Source: JAMDEO01 sp963775295
Lineage (GTDB): Bacteria; Actinomycetota; Thermoleophilia; RBG-16-64-13
Reading direction: 5' to 3'
Assembly: GCA_963775295.1 (NCBI GenBank)
Contig: CAVZIK010000006.1
Location: 1,674,001 to 1,738,000, forward strand
DNA: 64,000 nucleotides
This document shows, in pieces, positions 18,311 to 26,223 of this stretch (within the stretch, counting starts at the first letter, position 1; the number at the start of each line of letters is the position of its first letter). The notes beneath the pieces were generated by a model. The model was not told where the DNA came from and searched no databases. It saw nothing but the letters and a program-made list of their open reading frames with translations. A program made the translations under genes and the position numbers.

Positions 18311-18706
18311 ATGGTGGAGAAACTGGTTCGAAGCAAGGAAGAATGGCGACGCATCCTGCCGCCGGACCGCTATCAGGTGTTGTTCGAGGACGGCACCGAA
18401 CCGGCTTTCAGAAACGAGTACGACGACTTCTGGGAACCAGGCACGTACGTCTGTTTCGCGTGCGAACTGCCCCTTTTCAGCTCCGAGGCGAAGTTTCACT
18501 CCGGGACGGGTTGGCCGAGTTTCTGGCAGCCCATTAGTCCCGACGCGGTCGAGGAGCATAAGGACCGGTCGTTTGGAATGACCCGCACCGCCGTCACCTG
18601 CGCGCGGTGCGGCGGTCATCTCGGTCACGTTTTCGAGGACGGACCCGCGCCCAGCGGGCTGCGCTATTGCATGAACTCGGCGTCGCTCAAGTTCGTTCCC
18701 GAGTAG
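18311..18706 (+). CDS. msrB: Peptide methionine (R)-S-oxide reductase
   Basis: 131-residue cytoplasmic repair enzyme that reduces the R epimer of methionine sulfoxide, using thioredoxin. The zinc cysteines CFAC and CARCGGHLGH are present, as are FHSGTGWPSFW and the catalytic GLRYCMNSASLKF. The ATG at 18311 has GGAGG 5 bases upstream; the longer in-frame start inside the CheB-CheR gene is unlikely. It follows that gene by 29 bases, suggesting one transcript with the sensors, possibly an oxidative-stress link. Confidence 0.96.
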   Translation: MVEKLVRSKEEWRRILPPDRYQVLFEDGTEPAFRNEYDDFWEPGTYVCFACELPLFSSEAKFHSGTGWPSFWQPISPDAVEEHKDRSFGMTRTAVTCARCGGHLGHVFEDGPAPSGLRYCMNSASLKFVPE

Positions 18707-18921
18707 GGTACCGACGGCCACCCGGGTCGCTGGTCCTGGTCGGAAGCCTGTGAAGAGAAGCGTTCACTCGAGGGCCGACGAACGCCCCCTTTCCTTGGCG
18801 CCGTAGTCGCTTCAACCGGAGATCGTCGAGATCGGGGATTGACGCTCCACAACCAAGACTACGACGACGAGCATCGCCTGTCGCTTACGCGGCCTTTAGC
18901 GGATGCGCCGGGCGTGGGGTG

Positions 18922-18957
18922 GCGCTCCCATGCATGGGCGGTAGGGCCTGGGAGCGC
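18922..18957. repeat. Inverted repeat in a 350-base non-coding stretch
   Basis: GCGCTCCCA (18922-18930) and TGGGAGCGC (18949-18957) are perfect inverted copies around an 18-base loop that contains CATGCATG. It has no T-run. Between 18707 and 19057 I see no convincing gene; this is its only clear structure. Confidence 0.35.
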
Positions 18958-19057
18958 AAGCCGGGCGCCGTGGTCAGCGCGTCTCGGGTGCTGTGGGCCT
19001 GTTTAGCGCGAATCATTATCCACGGGGTCTTCTCGGTTCCCACGCTGCATGGACGTC

Positions 19058-19372
19058 TCAGACGCCGGGAGTTTGATCCGCACTCGGGGTGGGCATGCTC
19101 GCGCTCTCTCCCGTAACGAGCACGGGTGCATGCCGCTTGATCCACCACCGGCCAAGCCTGCTCCCGCCGAACTGCCCCGTGGCGAACGCCGCGCACGTGA
19201 ATGGGATGAACGCGTATGACAGGTGCCCCTCGAATCGAGCGAGAAAGACCAAAGGCACCGGGAGATGGATCGCCAGGAACCAGCGCCACGACATCTTGCG
19301 GGTGTACGCGCGGTAAAATCCGAACGGCAGCGTCACGAGAACTACGACTACGAAGACTTCGAACAATCTCAA
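19058..19372 (-). CDS. Small hypothetical membrane protein
   Basis: A predicted 104-residue protein with a TTG start. Residues 3-22 (LFEVFVVVVLVTLPFGFYRA) and 30-47 (WRWFLAIHLPVPLVFLARF) are strongly hydrophobic, and residues 50-68 are moderately so, with Arg/Lys between them in the manner of a two- or three-helix inner-membrane protein. The last 25 residues are polar. The ribosome site is weak. No family is recognised. The composition is unlike a random shadow ORF, but evidence for expression is limited. Confidence 0.45.
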   Translation of the reverse strand: MRLFEVFVVVVLVTLPFGFYRAYTRKMSWRWFLAIHLPVPLVFLARFEGHLSYAFIPFTCAAFATGQFGGSRLGRWWIKRHAPVLVTGESASMPTPSADQTPGV

Positions 19373-19486
19373 CCGCTTGCCCCCATCAGGCGCGGATTCT
19401 CCGGTAAGCGATGTGATCGGACGATTCCGATAAGCCTGACAGCATCATTCCCAAACCGGAGCTTTTGGATGCCTGTCTTCGGAGGG

Positions 19487-20125
19487 TCAACAGAAAGTCG
19501 GCTCGGCCAGTTGGCGTGCCTGGTCGCGCACATCCGGCGGCCAGAGCTCGGAGAGTGCATGGAACCGTTCACGTTCGCCCGCATAGAGGGCGCGGAGCGC
19601 TTCCTCGTAGCCGGGTTCGTTGCCGGCCATCACATTCATGAACCGGTAGCAACTCTCCCGTCCGCGGCGTTTTTGTCCCTCAGCCCTAGTCCCCCGACGT
19701 GCATCTTCCACCAGCCTCCGAAGCGTCACGGAAGCCCCGCCCGGCTGCTCGCCCAGCCACTCCCAATGTCGGGGGAGGAGAGTCACCTCCCGCGCAACCA
19801 CCCCCAGCTTGGGACGCCCGGGCCCCCGGGCCGCACTGGAGCCCTCGGGCACGGCGACTTCGTTGGGCGCCAAGTCTGCAGCCGGGGTCGCCGGGGCCGT
19901 GGTCAGTCGCGAGACCACCTCTTCCGGAGTGCCGCGAAAATCCACCTCCACCTGATGGCTGGTGATTGCGTCGAAGATGAGAACCGGCGCTGCGGCGTCG
20001 CCGTCCATGGCTCTCCTCGCTTCTCGGGCCACATCAGGCAATCTCCCAGAGGCTACACGGTTCTGACCTAAAAAAGCCACCCAGATGCGTTCGGCTTGGT
20101 TCTGGTCGTCCGGGGTCATCTTCAT
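19487..20125 (-). CDS. DUF2239 family protein
   Basis: 212-residue protein of the DUF2239 family, of unknown function. The N-terminal segment (FLGQNRVASGRLPDVA, then LIFDAITSHQVEVDFRGT) and the central GRPKLGVVAREVTLLPRHW are the family signatures. A basic, Arg-rich helix region follows (VTLRRLVEDARRG). The Gly-Arg-Pro-Lys and Trp-Glu-Trp-Leu region looks nucleic-acid-binding, and the gene is preceded by a strong 16-bp palindrome, so self-regulation is plausible but unproven. Single gene. Confidence 0.8.
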   Translation of the reverse strand: MKMTPDDQNQAERIWVAFLGQNRVASGRLPDVAREARRAMDGDAAAPVLIFDAITSHQVEVDFRGTPEEVVSRLTTAPATPAADLAPNEVAVPEGSSAARGPGRPKLGVVAREVTLLPRHWEWLGEQPGGASVTLRRLVEDARRGTRAEGQKRRGRESCYRFMNVMAGNEPGYEEALRALYAGERERFHALSELWPPDVRDQARQLAEPTFC

Positions 20126-20160
20126 CTCGCTCTCCTTGCTCAGTCCTTCTTCCGCGGATA

Positions 20161-20205
20161 TTTTACCCGGGTAAAAGCGGGCTTGTCAATATCACCCGGA
20201 TAAAA
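20161..20205. promoter_or_regulatory. Tandem palindromic operator
   Basis: TTTTACCCGGGTAAAA (20161-20176) is a perfect 16-bp palindrome. TATCACCCGGATAAAA (20190-20205) matches 13 of its 16 positions, centre to centre 29 bases. Both lie just upstream of the DUF2239 start (20125), and they look like two binding sites for a dimeric repressor. The regulator is not identified; no TetR or MarR gene adjoins. Confidence 0.65.
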
Positions 20206-20231
20206 CTAACACTGATGATGCCCTGCGGCTT

Positions 20232-20444
20232 ATGACGCTTGACCTCTCGACGGGCAAGGGTGCATTTGTGTCTCTATGTGACGCTTGCGGCGTGTGCGCC
20301 TTGTCGTGTCCAACCGAGGGACTCACGGTCCCTGTCTACGAGTGCTCGGTGGACGAACTGCTGGGTCTCTTCGAGCGTGATTGGGGTATCTACCGGAGGT
20401 CGGGTGGAGGTGTGACATGCAGTGGTGGAGAGCCGCTGCGCCTG
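20232..20444 (+). pseudogene. Fragment of a glycyl-radical-enzyme activating protein
   Basis: Only the middle of a PflA-like radical-SAM activase survives. SLCDACGVCALSCPTEGL is the ferredoxin-like cluster insert (CxxCxxCxxxCP). VDELLGLFERDWGIYRRSG and GGGVTCSGGEPL are the conserved stretch that leads into the barrel, usually GGGVTLSGGEPL. The radical-SAM CxxxCxxC at the N-terminus and everything after GGEPL are missing. The open frame runs on to 21800 only as antisense of the MFS gene. No glycyl radical enzyme is nearby. Confidence 0.7.
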
Positions 20445-20492
20445 CGAGATAGGCGATACTCCGGCAACCTGACACCGGTTTGTCGGTTTCGG

Positions 20493-21755
20493 TCAGTGCG
20501 GACCTTCGGCGATCGTCTCGGCGATCGGCTCCCCTGCAAGCCTGGCCTCGTCCAGGGCCACACGGCCCGCTGTGCGCTGCGTCTTCGGGTTGAGGCGCAT
20601 GGTCACGAAGACGGTCACCACGGCGGCACCGCAGGCGATGAAGAACGGTATCTGGTAACCCACGTAGTTCAGGATGAACCCAGCCGCCACCGGAACTACG
20701 ACCGCAGTCGCGTGGAGAATGGTGACCCCCATCGCGAGGCTGGGTACGATTTCTTCGGGAATGGCGATTTTGCGGAGATAGGTCGCTGCTCCGATGGGCG
20801 AGAACGGCGTAATGAAAGCGTAGATGATGTAGAAGAAACAAGCCAAGGCCACGTGGTTCGACAACGCATACCCGGCGAGCGCGACTACGTAGGCCATGTT
20901 GATCGCCTGCAGCACTCGACGCTCCCCATGACGGTCGATCAACCGGCCAACGTAGGCCGAGGAAAAAATGCCGCCGAAAGTAACCGCGAGCAGGACGAGG
21001 GAGATCTGAGCCACAGTGAGACCGAACCGGTTGACCAGTACCCAGAGGCCGAAGGAGAAGAAGACCTGCTGACGCACGCCGTCCAACAAGTTGAGATAGT
21101 AGTAGTAGCGGTAGTCATTCCGCCACACGATTGGCTCGCGCTTGGGCGCCACCTTCCGCAGTTCGCCCTCGTGAAGGTGCGGGAAACGGAAGATGACTAT
21201 CCCGCCGATGATTGCGACCACCCCGAGCACGATGAATGTGGATTCGTAAGACAAAATGTGGAAGTGAAAGATCAGGAAGACGATGATCAAGGCTGCAAAG
21301 GTGCCTGCCTGGTTGAAGCTCGTCATCCGTCCGAGCACGTGTCCGCTTCTTTGCTGAGTCGTCAGGCTCATGCCGAGCGAGTACTGGGTCTGCAAGATCG
21401 TATGGAACCCGAAGCTGGTAATGAGGATCCAGGGGATCACCGAGGCGAAGCCGTGGGCGAGGCCGAAGAAACCGTATCCGATCCCGAGAAGGATCATCGC
21501 ACCTGCCGTCAGCATCTGCACCGAGACTCGGTGCAAGAGCGCCATGAGGATGATCAGGAAGAGGCCGCCCACCTCGCGGACTGCCGTTATGTATCCGAAC
21601 TCGGGTCCCTTGAAGTGGAGGACATCCTCAAAGAAGTTCGTGACGATGTTCGTCTGGGCGTTGTAGGCGAAGCCATACGCGGCCATCATGACCCCGAGCA
21701 TGATAAAGCCCCGACCCGCAGGGCTCTTCCACAACTCGCGCACGCGGTCGATCAT
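20493..21755 (-). CDS. MFS transporter
   Basis: 420-residue inner-membrane carrier with about twelve hydrophobic segments in two halves and a basic central loop (residues 190-215). The MFS loop motif appears in degenerate form (YVGRLIDRHGERR, between helices 8 and 9). The N-terminal half includes GFIMLGVMMAAYGFAYNAQ, and a cluster of Tyr residues (YRYYYYLNLLDG) marks helix 7. The substrate cannot be assigned. The gene covers the 3' side of the decayed activase fragment on the other strand, suggesting insertion of this gene or deletion there. Confidence 0.88.
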   Translation of the reverse strand: MIDRVRELWKSPAGRGFIMLGVMMAAYGFAYNAQTNIVTNFFEDVLHFKGPEFGYITAVREVGGLFLIILMALLHRVSVQMLTAGAMILLGIGYGFFGLAHGFASVIPWILITSFGFHTILQTQYSLGMSLTTQQRSGHVLGRMTSFNQAGTFAALIIVFLIFHFHILSYESTFIVLGVVAIIGGIVIFRFPHLHEGELRKVAPKREPIVWRNDYRYYYYLNLLDGVRQQVFFSFGLWVLVNRFGLTVAQISLVLLAVTFGGIFSSAYVGRLIDRHGERRVLQAINMAYVVALAGYALSNHVALACFFYIIYAFITPFSPIGAATYLRKIAIPEEIVPSLAMGVTILHATAVVVPVAAGFILNYVGYQIPFFIACGAAVVTVFVTMRLNPKTQRTAGRVALDEARLAGEPIAETIAEGPH

Positions 21756-21910
21756 ATTGGGACATCCCCGGAAACTGGAAGGTGGTTCGCTTTCTCGTAA
21801 ACCATCTTAGTCGGCCCATGCGCCGTGATTCAAGACGCTGCCCAAGATCTTCGCCGACGTCCAACTCTCGAAGCTCGCACGTCCTCGCGTCCAGCCGGAA
21901 TGAGGTTGAT

Positions 21911-22261
21911 TCAGTCCGAAGTCAGGAGGTCCGCGCGGGCGCTCTCCAGATCGACGAACGTCGAGAAACCGCGTTCACCGGTGAGACGGACGGTTCGGAA
22001 GAGATGGAGCATCTGCCCGGAAGGACGTACAGCGACGATCTGCCCTTGCTTTGACCTGGCCCAGCGCACAAGAGAGAAGAGAACGGCGAGGCCGGCGCTG
22101 CTGAGATGGGTGCATTTCTCGAAGTCAAGGACGAGTTTCACGCCGGTGCCCCCGAGGGCTTCCCACGCAGCCTGCTCGAGTTGGGGGGCATCCTCGAACT
22201 CCACATCACCCTCGATCCGGATCACGGGCAGGTCGAACGTCGTGGCAGTCGTCAGCTTCAA
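21911..22261 (-). CDS. STAS-domain anti-sigma factor antagonist
   Basis: 116-residue single STAS domain of the SpoIIAA/RsbV type. The regulatory motif is KCTHLSSAGLAVLFSL, with the conserved Ser that is phosphorylated by anti-sigma kinases and dephosphorylated by PP2C phosphatases. The N-terminus (VIRIEGDVEFEDAPQLE) is the expected beta strand and turn. TTG start with an AGGTG ribosome site. It could be the target of the ATPase/PP2C sensor at 10904-14764, about 7 kb away; this is inference from domain logic. Confidence 0.88.
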   Translation of the reverse strand: MKLTTATTFDLPVIRIEGDVEFEDAPQLEQAAWEALGGTGVKLVLDFEKCTHLSSAGLAVLFSLVRWARSKQGQIVAVRPSGQMLHLFRTVRLTGERGFSTFVDLESARADLLTSD

Positions 22262-22368
22262 ATTGCACCTCGGGAAGTGGAAGAAATTCGTTGATTGTAA
22301 CTACCCGACGATGGAGGCGGCGAAACGGGTGCGGATCCATCGCTGAGGGTGTGCGGCGAGCAACAATC

Positions 22369-22551
22369 GTCCCGATGGCACCCCGTCGTTGGAACACTGC
22401 GAAACTGTTGGAGGAGGCTTTCGACGCCGGCAGATCGGCGGGCGCCGAGACCGAATTCGTTCACACTTACGGCCACCACTGTCGGGGATCCTGCTCTGCG
22501 CCGCTAAGAGGTCTTACCGTTCGATCGCGAAGACCCATTCGAACTGGGATT
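22369..22551 (+). pseudogene. Decayed NADPH-dependent FMN reductase (flavodoxin-like) fragment
   Basis: Residues APRRWNTAKLLEEAFDAG and GAETEFVHTY match the start of FMN-reductase-type flavoproteins, where GSPRKxxNTAKLLE is usual and binds the FMN phosphate. Homology then continues in another frame from about 22486 (GILLCAAKRSY, usually GCISCFACKR). So a frameshift interrupts the gene and the C-terminal two thirds are missing. The gap 22262-22736 holds nothing else I recognise. Confidence 0.6.
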
Positions 22552-22736
22552 GTGGCTGGCGGACTCGCGTCGGTGATCGTCGCCCACCCGCTCATCGCGA
22601 GGCTCACCGGCGACGGGGGCTGCCGGCAGCCGTTTCTGGCGCTGAACACGCGTTGGACGCATCCACGAGCGTCCCCGGGAGAGTTCCTTGCTGTCCATGA
22701 ATGCAGAACCCCTCGGGTCGACGTCGACAGAAGGGC

Positions 22737-23966
22737 TCACATCGCCGAGGGCTGTTTGTTCACCTCAAGGGTTTCCGCAGCGGGATGCGACCGGAGGGAA
22801 TGGCGGATTTGCCCGAAAAGGGGTACCGGCTTCTGCTTGACGACCACAGGTCCGGCGTACAGCGCGTCCTGGTAGGCGTCGAGCACCTGCTCGATGACCC
22901 GGTCCCATGAGTAGCGCTCAGATCGAGTGATGCCGGCGGTCGATAGATCGCTTCGCAAGTCCGGGTTCTGCAGAAGGGATAGAAGCGCGTTTTCAAGGAC
23001 CGGAGCCTCGCCCGGTGGGACGAGCACGCCTGCTGCACCCTCTGCGAGCACGGCCCGGTATCCGGGTATATCCGAGGCAACGACGGGAATGCCCGCAGCC
23101 AGCGCCTCGGTCAATACGATGCCGAAACTTTCTCCCCCCAGAGACGGGGCACACAAGATCTCCGCCTCACGCATCTGATCAAGTTTCACCTCTACGGGCA
23201 CTCGGCCCAGCGCTTCCACTCCGTCCAAGCAGGCGACGCAGCCGTTCTTGGACTTCGTGAGCGCTCTCAGATCGTTTGGACTGGGCCCGCACAGAACCAG
23301 CGAAGCCTCTGGCATTTGTCGGCGAAGGCCTGCGAAAGCTTCCAGCAAGACAGAGAGCCCTTTCCGAGGTTCGGCCCGTCCGATGAACACGACGCGGCCC
23401 GTAGTCTTGTCGGCGCTTCTTGCAGAGGCATACAAATCCACGTCGATTCCATTGGGGATGACGCGGTAGTCTCCAGGGAATTGCGTGACGACACACTCGC
23501 GCGCAGCCTCAGAGACTGCGACACGAACCGCGATGCTGGCCATGATACGGTCGGCCAGCGGCCTGAATCGCTGATAATACCCCGAGGCGATGCCCGCGGC
23601 GTGGAAGGTTCCCACAACCGGCATCTTGGCTGCCATGGTGGCTGCGGCTCCGGCCGCTGGGATGGTAGGCTCGTGAACATGAACCAGATCCAAGTCACAA
23701 CTGGCGAGAATGCGCCCCATCTTCTGGAGCATGAGCGGCCAAGGGCTCACGTAGGCGACCGAACCGTTTGCCTTGACAGGTATGGCTCTACCCGCGGTAA
23801 TAAAGTTGGTGGGAAGGTCGGTCGCGGACTTTGTTAGATCACCCGCCGGAGCGATCACAAATGCTTCGTGGCCTCTCCGCTCGAGATGTTCTACCAAGCT
23901 CATGATGTGGTTGTTGACGCCGCCGGGAACGGTCCAAGCATAGGGTGAAACAACACCTACTCGCAC
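22737..23966 (-). CDS. GT4 glycosyltransferase, PimA-like
   Basis: 409-residue GT-B-fold retaining glycosyltransferase. The N-terminal MRVGVVSPYAWTVPGGV and LVHVHEPTIPAAGAAA, the central FIGRAEPRKGLSVLLEA and the C-terminal E-x7-E site (SLGGESFGIVLTEALAAG) parallel actinobacterial PimA, the GDP-mannose:phosphatidyl-myo-inositol mannosyltransferase. PimA starts phosphatidylinositol mannosides on the inner membrane face. Family GT4 is certain; the exact acceptor is inferred. It supports an actinobacterial host. A short spacer separates it from the ABC exporter genes upstream. Confidence 0.85.
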   Translation of the reverse strand: MRVGVVSPYAWTVPGGVNNHIMSLVEHLERRGHEAFVIAPAGDLTKSATDLPTNFITAGRAIPVKANGSVAYVSPWPLMLQKMGRILASCDLDLVHVHEPTIPAAGAAATMAAKMPVVGTFHAAGIASGYYQRFRPLADRIMASIAVRVAVSEAARECVVTQFPGDYRVIPNGIDVDLYASARSADKTTGRVVFIGRAEPRKGLSVLLEAFAGLRRQMPEASLVLCGPSPNDLRALTKSKNGCVACLDGVEALGRVPVEVKLDQMREAEILCAPSLGGESFGIVLTEALAAGIPVVASDIPGYRAVLAEGAAGVLVPPGEAPVLENALLSLLQNPDLRSDLSTAGITRSERYSWDRVIEQVLDAYQDALYAGPVVVKQKPVPLFGQIRHSLRSHPAAETLEVNKQPSAM

Positions 23967-24114
23967 GGTACGCCCCCCTAGACAGACGACACTAGTTTGT
24001 TAGTTCACTACCACAACGCGTTACTGCAGGAGCCAGTTCTTGTCTTCCCTTTCTCCCGAATCCGAAACGGACCAGCCGAGATGGGTGCTTCGGCAAGCAT
24101 CGTTTCAGTTTCCT

Positions 24115-24996
24115 CTAGGTGAGCACTCGGCGACGAAAGCCGTTGATTCCCATCCACAGGAAGAGCACACAGAAGCCTATCATGACCGGGTAAACCGCAT
24201 ATAGGGGCATGTGAGAGGTTTTCGTGAGCGCGGCTCGGAAGCCCTCCGTCACGTAGATGAGCGGATTGAACAACACGACGGTCTGTAACCAGGACCAGCC
24301 CAGGATCTTGATCGGGGCGAGCGCCGTCCAGGCATAGTACGTGCCACCGAGAAAGGTCATGGGAAGAATGATCACTCCAAAGAGGATGGGCACTTGACGC
24401 GGATCGAAACGAGTGCCGAAAGTAAGGCCGAGACCGGCGCACATGACGCAGGAGAGGGGCAGCATTGTTAACAGTACCGCCCAGTGGACCGTTAGGCTGA
24501 CGTGAATCTCGCTGACGTGGACCACTGCGGCGATGGGGAAGACGATGGCCGCCGCGATTAGTCCCTGGATGGCACCTGCGACCACCTTGCCCACAGCGAC
24601 CATCCACACCGGAAGCGGCGCCAGCACCCGATCCTCGATCTCCTTGGTATAGCCGAATTCCTGGACCATGGGCAACGCCACGGCTTGGATGCCCTGGAAC
24701 ATTATGGAAAGTCCCACGACACCCGAAACCAACACCGCGGCGAACTCGGATTCCGCGCTGCCGCCGCCGCCAACCGCAGCGCCGATCTTGGGAAACACGT
24801 AGAGGAATACGAACACCAGTAGAAACGGCTGCAGGATCGTCCTTGGGAGAAAGACACTGAGGGTCTTGCGAAGAACCACCAGGTCTCTCAGGAGCAGGGC
24901 TTTGAAAGCGGTCCAACTGGCACCCGCGGTCGAACGCGACGGTTGTGGCATCGAGCAGACGACAGGATGGTCTGGGCTCACATCTACGGCGTTCAT
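24115..24996 (-). CDS. ABC-2 type transporter permease
   Basis: 293-residue membrane component with about six hydrophobic segments. The first is in LSVFLPRTILQPFLLVFVFLY; later ones include VSGVVGLSIMFQGIQAVAL and IPILFGVIILPMTFLGGTYY, the conserved region of ABC-2 (DrrB/NodJ-like) permeases. The start overlaps the ATPase stop (ATGA), so the two form one export system. The substrate is unknown; members export drugs, lipids or polysaccharide. Confidence 0.92.
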   Translation of the reverse strand: MNAVDVSPDHPVVCSMPQPSRSTAGASWTAFKALLLRDLVVLRKTLSVFLPRTILQPFLLVFVFLYVFPKIGAAVGGGGSAESEFAAVLVSGVVGLSIMFQGIQAVALPMVQEFGYTKEIEDRVLAPLPVWMVAVGKVVAGAIQGLIAAAIVFPIAAVVHVSEIHVSLTVHWAVLLTMLPLSCVMCAGLGLTFGTRFDPRQVPILFGVIILPMTFLGGTYYAWTALAPIKILGWSWLQTVVLFNPLIYVTEGFRAALTKTSHMPLYAVYPVMIGFCVLFLWMGINGFRRRVLT

Positions 24997-25949
24997 CAGT
25001 CTCGTAGCTCCCTGCCGGTGAGATTTATGAAGACGGTCTCGAGGGTCGGCTCCTTCACAGACAAGTCGGTGACCGTAATCCCCAGATCTTCGGCGATCGC
25101 GATCACTTGGGGCAGTACCCCGGTGACGCCCTCCACGTGCAACTGGATGGTGCCGCTCACCAACTGGGTTCTGACTGCCCCGGCCACTCCGCGCTCCAAC
25201 CGCTGCGCGAGTACGCCGAGTTCGCCCGGCGCCGAGACGATGACGACGGTGTCGGCCCCGACGGAGGCTTTGAGGGCTCCAGGGGTTCCCAGAGCTAGAA
25301 TGCGGCCCCTATCCATGATCGCGAGGCGGTCACAATGCTGGTCGGCTTCTTCCATGTTGTGCGTACTGAGGAAAATGGTCGGTCCCTCGTTGCGCAGGCG
25401 GCTCAGGATTTCCCACAGCGCGAGACGGCTTTGCGGATCGAGTCCCGCGGTAGGTTCGTCGAGGAAAAGGACGGACGGACGATGCATGATGGCGCGCGCC
25501 GCCATGAGTCGCTGAGCCATTCCCCCGGAAAGAGCGCTGACGGGCATCTTGGCTCGGTCGGTCAACCGGAACTCCACCAGCAAGTCGTCCGCCGCGGCCT
25601 TGGCCTTCTTGGATCTCATGCCGAAAAACAGACCGTGGAAATACAGGTTCTCCCAGACGGTCAACGCGCGGTCCAGCGTGTTGGACTGAGGGACGACCCC
25701 GATTACCTGCTTAGCCAGGGCGGGATGCCTTACTACATCGATGCCGGCCACAAGCGCCTGTCCGCTGCTCGGGATTACCCTGGTGGTGAGCATCCCAGCG
25801 GTGGTGGTCTTTCCCGCGCCGTTTGGGCCCAGCAGTCCGAACACCTCCCCGGGAAAGACCGCGAGGTCCAACCGATCCACAGCAAGCACCTCGCCGCTGT
25901 AGGTCTTCGTCAGTTGTTTACAGCAGATCACGGTTTCAGGCTCGACCAA
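24996..25949 (-). CDS. ABC-2 exporter ATP-binding protein (DrrA-like)
   Basis: 317-residue ATPase. Walker A is GPNGAGKTTT, the signature LSGGMAQRLMAARAIM, Walker B VLFLDEPTAGLD, and the H-loop LSTHNMEEAD. A C-terminal extension of about 85 residues is typical of DrrA/CcmA-type subunits. I chose the TTG at 25949 because GAGGAGA lies 7 bases upstream; the longer in-frame start at 26039 adds 30 residues with no family match. It powers the permease encoded just downstream. The short gap 26040-26223 before ftsH shows no gene. Confidence 0.92.
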   Translation of the reverse strand: MVEPETVICCKQLTKTYSGEVLAVDRLDLAVFPGEVFGLLGPNGAGKTTTAGMLTTRVIPSSGQALVAGIDVVRHPALAKQVIGVVPQSNTLDRALTVWENLYFHGLFFGMRSKKAKAAADDLLVEFRLTDRAKMPVSALSGGMAQRLMAARAIMHRPSVLFLDEPTAGLDPQSRLALWEILSRLRNEGPTIFLSTHNMEEADQHCDRLAIMDRGRILALGTPGALKASVGADTVVIVSAPGELGVLAQRLERGVAGAVRTQLVSGTIQLHVEGVTGVLPQVIAIAEDLGITVTDLSVKEPTLETVFINLTGRELRD

Positions 25950-26223
25950 GTCGGTCTCCTCGAAGTTTCGCGGTTGTCTTGGGGCCCGAGCGTCCAACGC
26001 CGGACGGCCAAGTATATGGTTGCGGCAGCCCGTGCCCACGCCCCCATTCGCGGGTTATGTTTCCCACTAGCCTTGGCTAGGAAACCGGTCTTGATCCCGG
26101 GGTGCCATTGAGCCACGGACGCGCTTGCGGTGCTTTCCCACGCTGTCCATGTGTCACCGGGATTCGATTGGGATTCCTATGCCGAAAACAGGGTATGTAT
26201 AAGCCGCAGGAGGGGCTCGGGAA

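Noticed and set aside
20445..21800. Continuation of the activase frame as a 522-residue protein
   Set aside because: After residue 71 it is the antisense of the MFS gene; low-complexity Glu/Asp/His-rich sequence without any fold.
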